Shown here: positions 59,142-64,000 of the stretch, piece after piece
Layout of the letters: every line of letters starts with the position of its first letter
How positions within the stretch are numbered: position 1 is the stretch's first letter
Source: Nostoc favosum CHAB5714
GTDB lineage: Bacteria > Cyanobacteriota > Cyanobacteriia > Cyanobacteriales > Nostocaceae
Assembly (NCBI RefSeq): GCF_020829495.1
Contig: NZ_JAIVFQ010000023.1
Coordinates: forward strand, 29,398 to 93,397
Reading direction: 5' to 3'
Length of the DNA stretch: 64,000 nucleotides
Program-made: the position numbers and the translations under genes
Notes under the pieces: generated by a model
What the model saw: only the letters and a program-made list of their open reading frames with translations
Told to the model about the DNA's origin: nothing
Database searches by the model: none

Positions 59142-59468
59142 ATGCAACCGACAATCGCAATCCCCCAACACTGGGGCTACCCTCGCTTTGCTTTGGATCA
59201 GCGTACAGAACAAGGCACGATTCTAGGACTTTACTACTACCCATCTGGTACAGAATTGGGTGAACAATTTGATGAAGGATGGCGTTATGTATTGATGCCT
59301 AAGAAGAATTCTGATGAAATATCGTACTTGCAAGAGGATCAAATCCAACCGCTCACGCCAGAAGAATTATTCCGCGAAATTACCGCAGAGATTGACTTTT
59401 ATCAACAACAGATAAGCATTCTCAACCGACAGTTAACCATACTAACTAGAGGCGCAAACAATGGCTAA
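59142..59468 (+). CDS. Hypothetical protein, 108 aa
   Basis: Residues 1-70 are aromatic-rich beta sequence (HWGYPRFALDQRTEQGTILG, GWRYVLMP). The end is a coiled-coil-like helix (EELFREITAEIDFYQQQISI). No family recognised. It overlaps the next gene by 8 bases. Confidence 0.55.
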   Translation: MQPTIAIPQHWGYPRFALDQRTEQGTILGLYYYPSGTELGEQFDEGWRYVLMPKKNSDEISYLQEDQIQPLTPEELFREITAEIDFYQQQISILNRQLTILTRGANNG

Positions 59469-59661
59469 TTCTACAAGCAATTTTGACCGTAGGGCCAATC
59501 ATTTGCTCCGTTCGATTCAGCTTTGCGGTGGCTGTGTTCCTCTGCACTCTCTCCAATGCAAAGTTTCAAATTCAGTCATTCAAACACTGCTGGATAAAGA
59601 ACTGGTGCAAGTACAGAACACAGGATGCGGCTTTTTGTTGGAGATTGCTGAGGATTTTTAG
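59461..59661 (+). CDS. Small hypothetical protein, 66 aa
   Basis: The start overlaps the end of the previous gene, suggesting coupled translation. The sequence (RRANHLLRSIQLCGGCVPLH, then SVIQTLLDKELVQVQNTGCG) could be a small winged helix. No family assigned. Confidence 0.5.
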   Translation: MANSTSNFDRRANHLLRSIQLCGGCVPLHSLQCKVSNSVIQTLLDKELVQVQNTGCGFLLEIAEDF

Positions 59662-59699
59662 TTTTACAAACCACTAATTATTGCACAGATCAACAAAAC

Positions 59700-60542
59700 A
59701 TGATTGCTGAAATCAAACTAGGTTTATGCAACCCTCCCGAACCTATCTATTTATTTGTCAACCAGGGGGAAGTAGATGGGGAATCTTACGTTTGGTACAA
59801 GTTCAACATCAGCCAGGATAAGAAAATACCCGTGACTCAAAGAGCGTTAACTGGGTATCTGTCAGAACTGCGATTGACAACTAAAGAATTCAAAGGAAAG
59901 GACAACCTAAAGCTGGATATTGTCGTGAATGCTGATGAACTTTACATCATAAGAACTGGTATTGAAACCAACTTCGCTAAAAGCTTTCTTTTAGCTGCAT
60001 CATTAATTCAAGATTTTTCCAAAGCACTGATTATTGTCGCTAATGCTGGCGAAGAGAACACGGTTTTCTGTAATCTTTACGATGCTGCAACCAAATCCAA
60101 GATTTACAGGGAATGGAGTAGAGATTTGAATTGGGCAACTATCATTCGTGACATCCAATCTTTATTGGGTGCAACTTCAAACTCGATTCCCGAACCCCCA
60201 CTGACTCCACCAAAACTTAGCGTAGTCCCTCAAGCAGTACCTACACAAGACTTGCGAGTAAAAAATATTCGTACTTTGCTTGATTATCCGCTTGATTTGG
60301 TCAGAGAGTGGTTGCAATTTCAAGATGTTGACCGCCCAAGTTTACTTGATATTAACCAGATTAATGAACTAATCAAAACCATGTGTTTGGCTTGGGCTTC
60401 AAACAAGTGTGAATATCCCAATCATGCTGAATTTTCTTATCAGAAGCAGGTTGTTGATGCTGTTGCTGACGGTGCTGATGAATTAGCAGCAATTAGGGCA
60501 TGGATGCAACAGTTACAGGCAGTAAAGACTGGGGCAGTGTAA
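59700..60542 (+). CDS. Hypothetical protein, 280 aa
   Basis: The N-terminal half (YLFVNQGEVDGESYVWYKFN, LRLTTKEFKGKDNLKLDIVV, ADELYIIRTGIETNFAKSFL) has the strand pattern of an OB-fold-like DNA-binding or recombination accessory protein. A proline-rich linker near residue 165 is followed by a helical C-terminus. I cannot name the family. The neighbours suggest a plasmid or phage accessory role. Confidence 0.55.
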   Translation: MIAEIKLGLCNPPEPIYLFVNQGEVDGESYVWYKFNISQDKKIPVTQRALTGYLSELRLTTKEFKGKDNLKLDIVVNADELYIIRTGIETNFAKSFLLAASLIQDFSKALIIVANAGEENTVFCNLYDAATKSKIYREWSRDLNWATIIRDIQSLLGATSNSIPEPPLTPPKLSVVPQAVPTQDLRVKNIRTLLDYPLDLVREWLQFQDVDRPSLLDINQINELIKTMCLAWASNKCEYPNHAEFSYQKQVVDAVADGADELAAIRAWMQQLQAVKTGAV

Positions 60543-60610
60543 ATCGAAAGTCAGGATTCAGAAGAAGTTTTATTTCTGAATCCTGAATTAATCAGATAGG
60601 AATAAAAACC

Positions 60611-60841
60611 ATGAAAGTCATTGTCACAATAGTCGAAAAAATCATCAGTGAAGCGCACATCGATATCCCTGATGGGCTGAATCAATCCGCAATTAAACAG
60701 CACATAGTAGACCGCTACAACACTGGGGAAATGGTCACAGATATGAACATCTTTCAAGTGGATTTTGAATCTATTAGCGCTCGGATTGTCAAAGAATATT
60801 CTGATACTAAATCTGCATCAATAGGGGAGGTGAGATTATGA
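60611..60841 (+). CDS. Small hypothetical protein, 76 aa
   Basis: The frame starts MKVIVTIVEKIISEAHIDIP after AGATAGGAATAAAAACC. It is followed with a 4-base overlap (ATGA) by the HTH gene. No family recognised. An antisense frame of similar length is a shadow. Confidence 0.5.
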   Translation: MKVIVTIVEKIISEAHIDIPDGLNQSAIKQHIVDRYNTGEMVTDMNIFQVDFESISARIVKEYSDTKSASIGEVRL

Positions 60842-61236
60842 GTATCAAATGGACTGATGAAGAACTAGCAATTATTGAGGCGAAAGCTGAAGTCTATACA
60901 GTCAAACAAATAGCTTCAATCTTAAAAAGACGAGGATATCAACGCACACCAATTGCAATTTCTCTGAAGTTAAATAGCTTAGGTTATTCAGCCCGTCCCA
61001 CTCTTGATAACTATTCTTGTCAAGAAATTGCTCAAGTTCTTCAATTGAATTTCTCAACTGTTACAAGATGGGTAAAACGAGGATGGCTCAAAGCTACAAA
61101 ACGCTCTGCTAGACATTATCAGATTCGGAAATGGCATCTTAAGCAGTTTTTTGATAACCCACCACAATCAATTAAAAAACGTATCACCTCTTTTGATCCA
61201 GAAGCAATTAATTACTTGTTAGGGAGAAAAACATGA
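60838..61236 (+). CDS. DNA-binding protein with two helix-turn-helix regions, 132 aa
   Basis: The first region (WTDEELAIIEAKAEVYTVKQ) resembles a Myb/SANT-like unit found in phage proteins. The second (YSCQEIAQVLQLNFSTVTRW, KRGWLKATK) is a MerR-like helix-turn-helix. It overlaps both neighbours by four bases, so 60611, 60838 and the methyltransferase gene are translated as a coupled set. It could regulate the run. Confidence 0.65.
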   Translation: MSIKWTDEELAIIEAKAEVYTVKQIASILKRRGYQRTPIAISLKLNSLGYSARPTLDNYSCQEIAQVLQLNFSTVTRWVKRGWLKATKRSARHYQIRKWHLKQFFDNPPQSIKKRITSFDPEAINYLLGRKT

Positions 61237-62237
61237 CAGAACAAATCACTCCCTTGGAAACTCAAAAAGTCCTTGACCTTTGTTCTGATATTGGTGGCTT
61301 CACCCTCGGTCACTTGATTAGCGGTGGTTTTGAAACTGTGGCATTTTGCGAGATTAACTCTTACTGCCAACAAGTTTTAAATCTGCGCTTTCCACATATT
61401 CCAATTATTCCAGATATTCATGACATTACAACTGAGTCTCTTTTGCGAGTCGGAGTTAGAGAAATTGACGGTATCATCGCCGGACTCCCCTGCCCTCCCT
61501 TCAGCCTCGCCGGAAAGCGCCTTGCATCCCAAGACGAGCGCAACCTGTTCGGGGAATTCTTTAGAATCCTTTGCGAAGTTCGATCAAGATGGGCGATTGT
61601 GGAAAACGTACCCGGACTCATTACTGCTGAGGGAAGTCAATTTTTCCGTTCCATACTGTGGCAGCTTACCTCGTTGGGGTTTGATGTTGAATGGGGAATT
61701 GTTTCGGCAGCTTCGGTGGGAGCCGTCCACTTGCGAGAACGAGTTTGGATTATTGCTACCAACTCCCAAAGCGCAAGACGGGGAACATCCTGGAGTCAGT
61801 ACACACAAAAGCGGACAAACGCTGCATCTGTCGGCGGCGGTGATGATGATGACTTCCAGAGATTATCACACTACTGAGTTAAATTCCCAGCGTTCGCCCT
61901 TGGGCGTGCCGCAGGTATCGCTCTGTGTAAATTTCGTGGAGGCAATGATGGGCTTCCCACAAGGTTGGACAAATGTCTCCTTACCTACACAGGAATTACA
62001 GATTGGCTTGCCGCTGCCACAATCCCCAGCTTCAGTCGGCTCAGTCGTAGAGAAATTGCAGCGCTTACGCCAAATAGCCAACGAGAATATCGCCAACTCT
62101 ATGCAGAATACCAAAGCATCAGAAGACAACACAAACAACAGTTGATGGCTCTAGGCAATACCATTGTTCCCCAATGTGCTGCACCTATCTTTGAGCGACT
62201 CAAAAGAATTTTATCTCAACAACAGAAAAACGCATGA
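61233..62237 (+). pseudogene. dcm: C5-cytosine DNA methyltransferase with an in-frame TGA
   Basis: Motif I reads LDLCSDIGGFTLG, motif IV GLPCPPFS with the catalytic Cys near residue 88, motif VI IVENVPG and motif VIII HLRERVWIIAT. The frame stops at TGA 61875-61877. The same frame continues without another stop to 62237 and contains the missing end, including GGNDGLPTRL and motif X as ALGNTIVPQCA. So one nonsense codon removes the target-recognition end and motif X; the 214-aa product should be inactive. The methylated site cannot be read. A second long frame (61420-62145) overlaps almost all of the second half. The gene starts and ends with ATGA overlaps. Confidence 0.8.
61420..62145 (+). 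CDS. Long overlapping ORF inside the methyltransferase gene, 241 aa
   Basis: The +1 frame is open for 726 bases across the methyltransferase. It begins MTLQLSLFCESE and contains SLPRWGLMLNGELFRQ, NEFGLLLPTPKAQDG and NFVEAMMGFPQGWTNV. I know these as recurring motifs of proteins annotated in phages and cyanobacterial plasmids. They lie exactly over methyltransferase motifs: NEFGLLLPTP over RERVWIIAT, MMGFPQGWT over GNDGLPTRL. It is either a genuine overprinted gene or a family that arose from frame-shifted reading of methyltransferases. No strong ribosome site is seen. Confidence 0.45.
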   Translation: MTLQLSLFCESELEKLTVSSPDSPALPSASPESALHPKTSATCSGNSLESFAKFDQDGRLWKTYPDSLLLREVNFSVPYCGSLPRWGLMLNGELFRQLRWEPSTCENEFGLLLPTPKAQDGEHPGVSTHKSGQTLHLSAAVMMMTSRDYHTTELNSQRSPLGVPQVSLCVNFVEAMMGFPQGWTNVSLPTQELQIGLPLPQSPASVGSVVEKLQRLRQIANENIANSMQNTKASEDNTNNS

Positions 62238-62692
62238 TTAAGTTAATTACTGCTCTTGAAACAAGCTGGTATCTCTCCCCACCTTGGGGTCGAACAATTC
62301 CACCTGTTGAGGTCAATTTACTGGAGAGAGTATACCTCCGAACCACCAGAACATTCGGCTATTGCTGTGGTATTCAATGGAAACATGAATGTTGGCTTTA
62401 TTCCGTTGATTGCGGTAATGAAATACTCCATGCAACACAGCATCAAATCATCTCCACAGGTCAGTTAGAAACCCTCAACGTGCAAAAATCTGCTTTTGTT
62501 CTGGGCGAAAGAGTGATGTTCTGTTCTCACGATAAAGCAACAAAGCAACGGCTGATTTTGGGGATAGCGCTGGTAAATAATTCTTGGTTTTACGTTGTTG
62601 AATTGATGTCGCCAACCTTAACTCCATCACCGACTATATCTAATCATTTTTCACTAGTCGGGGAAAAAAGTTTAGTGCGAGTAAATGTTTAA
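62234..62692 (+). CDS. DUF1392-like protein, 152 aa
   Basis: The sequence (ETSWYLSPPWGRTIPPVEVN, LLERVYLRTTRTFGYCCGIQ, SAFVLGERVMFC, FSLVGEKSLVRV) matches what I remember of DUF1392, a family largely restricted to filamentous cyanobacteria. Function unknown. The start overlaps the methyltransferase stop (ATGA). Confidence 0.7.
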   Translation: MIKLITALETSWYLSPPWGRTIPPVEVNLLERVYLRTTRTFGYCCGIQWKHECWLYSVDCGNEILHATQHQIISTGQLETLNVQKSAFVLGERVMFCSHDKATKQRLILGIALVNNSWFYVVELMSPTLTPSPTISNHFSLVGEKSLVRVNV

Positions 62693-62735
62693 GTCTCTCT
62701 AATCACACAACAAAAATTATCACCCAATTAAAGTT

Positions 62736-63494
62736 ATGTCACAAATTGAAATTGCCGAAATAATCGAACAGATAAAACAAGAGATTGAAGTTGAGGCTAA
62801 TGGTCAAGCGAAAGCTAGCCTTCGGGCAACTGCAAGACTTGCTGGGGTTAGTGATAAAGCTATCGGTAAAGCATTAGAGAGCGCGAACCTGGAACCCTCC
62901 AAACTGGCTCAAATGCTTATGCAACATGGCTTTGATACCGCGAACCTAACTGATTGGAGAACCAGTGGTATCCCAGACACTGCGATCGCAATCATCCTAG
63001 AGTACTACGCTTACGAGGCAGGGCGATACTGCACTAAACAAGCCCGATTAGTATGCCGTTCATTCAACACCATCGGCATTCGGGCATGGATTCAAGATAA
63101 ATTGGGTTGGACAAAACCCGCCTCAAATAGCGAAACAGCGATGACTCAAATACAGTTACTTGCTGCTCTAGCTAAACATTTGGCAGAGCAAGAACAGCAT
63201 TTACTCCAACAACAACAGCAACAGACTCAAATCTTAGCGAGACTCAAAGCTGTTGAAGTTGAGCAAGACAGGGTAAATACCCCATGCGGTCACAAATACA
63301 GTGTTGTTGGATTCGCCAATCTTCAAGGTTTAGAAATATCGGTAAAAGAAGCCGGTACTAAAGGTAGAAAAGCAAGTGCATTGTGTCGAAAACAAGGCAT
63401 AGAAATAGAACGCATTCATGACCCCAGATTTGGAAAAGTTGGTTTGTATCCAGAAAGTATTTTGGTTGAGGTTTTTAAAGCCGAACAGAACTAA
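62736..63494 (+). CDS. Antirepressor-like protein, 252 aa
   Basis: Residues 25-55 (ATARLAGVSDKAIGKALESA) form a helix-turn-helix and residues 80-125 a helical unit with TIGIRAWIQDKLGW. A Gln-rich coiled coil (160-185) follows. The C-terminal part (VGFANLQGLEISVKEAGTKG, DPRFGKVGLYPESIL) resembles the end domain of phage antirepressors. The order suggests a phage-type antirepressor, perhaps acting on the XRE repressor at 57717. This is inferred from fold pattern only. Confidence 0.5.
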   Translation: MSQIEIAEIIEQIKQEIEVEANGQAKASLRATARLAGVSDKAIGKALESANLEPSKLAQMLMQHGFDTANLTDWRTSGIPDTAIAIILEYYAYEAGRYCTKQARLVCRSFNTIGIRAWIQDKLGWTKPASNSETAMTQIQLLAALAKHLAEQEQHLLQQQQQQTQILARLKAVEVEQDRVNTPCGHKYSVVGFANLQGLEISVKEAGTKGRKASALCRKQGIEIERIHDPRFGKVGLYPESILVEVFKAEQN

Positions 63495-63523
63495 CAGCAG
63501 TTTCAAAATTTGAGAGAACTACC

Positions 63524-63874
63524 ATGCAACAACTCAATTTATTTGCTGAATCAACCCCAGTTTTACCCATCACTTACTATCCCGATTTCTTAAGTCTTGA
63601 ACAAGCCAACTCGCTCTACCAACACTGCTTGAAACTGGAGTGGCAACAGAATCAAATCAGAATGTTGGGTAAAACTCTGCCTGTTCCTCGCCTGGAGTGT
63701 ATTTACGGGGACTACGGATGTGATTACCTCTACTCCAACAGCGTGTTTTTGAAACCCCTGACTTGGACAGAGGTTCTGTCTAGCTTGCGCGATCGCATCA
63801 CTGCGCTAACTGGTTACAAATTCTGCATAGTCATCGGAAATCAATACCGCAGTGGCCAAGACTCAATCGGTTGG
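63524..63874 (+). pseudogene. AlkB-like Fe(II)/2-oxoglutarate dioxygenase, interrupted at the GW-HxD site
   Basis: The first 117 codons read YYPDFLSLEQANSLYQHCLK, PRLECIYGDYGCDYLYSN and QYRSGQDSIGW, the N-terminal half of short AlkB-type proteins that remove alkyl groups from DNA. The next residues should be HxDxE, which bind iron. Instead, right after the Trp codon (63872-63874), the sequence changes to a probable group II intron. If the intron splices, the gene would be intact; the second exon is outside the window. Confidence 0.75.
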
Positions 63875-64000
63875 GTGTGATTTGTTGGATAGAAACTAGA
63901 ACCTGTAAAGGTCTTGGAGGATTATCCTAGAGATTTTATCTCTAAACTGAATGACTTTGTAGGTGTAAATCCTACCCCTCAAGTGCTGAGGTGAAAGCGC
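63875..64000 (+). mobile_element. Probable group II intron, 5' end
   Basis: From 63875 the sequence starts GTGTGATTTG, matching the GUGYG start of group II introns. It continues GATAGAAACTAGAACCTGTA and further with short stems typical of domain I (for example AGGTGTAAATCCTACC). It begins exactly between two codons of a conserved AlkB motif, where coding sequence is lost. The rest, including any reverse transcriptase, is outside the window. Confidence 0.7.

Noticed and set aside
61965..62237. A separate 90-aa gene starting at 61965
   Set aside because: Same frame as the methyltransferase and carries its motif X; it is the end of that gene after the TGA.

Overview
The window looks like DNA from a filamentous, Nostoc-like cyanobacterium. 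The GCGATCGC-type octamer and its GCGATCG core recur throughout. Many genes are typical of such genomes: a CYP110-like P450, an SxtA-type loading module, a CyRepA-type plasmid replication protein, a CHAT domain and a DUF1392-like protein. There is also a dense load of IS elements and palindromic repeats. The region is accessory DNA, possibly a large plasmid or an integrated one. No rRNA, tRNA or CRISPR array was found.

Layout. 1-294: start of a Tat-exported PhoD-type phosphatase running off the left edge. 763-10712: debris field with a hypothetical gene, a UvrD-like helicase split by an IS630-type element, an SNF2-type helicase fragment, a Tn3-type transposition module (regulator, tyrosine recombinase with a nonsense codon, intact 1014-aa transposase), SDR and YdcF fragments and a small membrane protein. 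10982-14246: IS remnants, an RTX-repeat protein and a degraded transposase between 48-bp inverted repeats. 14247-31147 (minus): a seven-gene biosynthetic operon, in transcription order Rieske oxygenase, 3684-aa PKS, CYP110-like P450, SDR, lipocalin-like protein, sulfotransferase, APS kinase. 31148-38860: regulators and a nest of IS elements in which one broken transposase gene has been hit three times. 39182-48690 (plus): a second biosynthetic operon of KS-AT-ACP-C, FAAL-ACP, P450 and a PapA-like acyltransferase. 48691-57600: chimeric IS fragments, a deleted CyRepA replication gene, a putative lectin with a divergent small gene, a CHAT protein truncated by an IS5-type element, and a degraded small gene. 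57686-64000: plasmid- or phage-like run with a XRE repressor between two matching palindromes, small unknown genes, a C5-cytosine methyltransferase with a long overlapping ORF, a DUF1392-like protein, a putative antirepressor, and an AlkB-like gene cut by what looks like the 5' end of a group II intron.

How the genes may work together (inference). The large PKS starts with a methyltransferase-GNAT-ACP module resembling SxtA1-A3 of saxitoxin biosynthesis, expected to make a short methylated starter. It continues with one fully reducing, C-methylating module and a type II-like thioesterase. Two P450s, an SDR and a Rieske protein would oxidise the product, and the APS kinase and sulfotransferase would make PAPS and sulfate it. 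The second operon activates a fatty acid (FAAL) and carries two condensation-type acyltransferases able to form an ester or amide. Together this suggests a sulfated, methyl-branched lipid-like product. The parts overlap with saxitoxin tailoring genes and with mycobacterial sulfolipid logic, but the set matches neither pathway, and I do not recognise the product.
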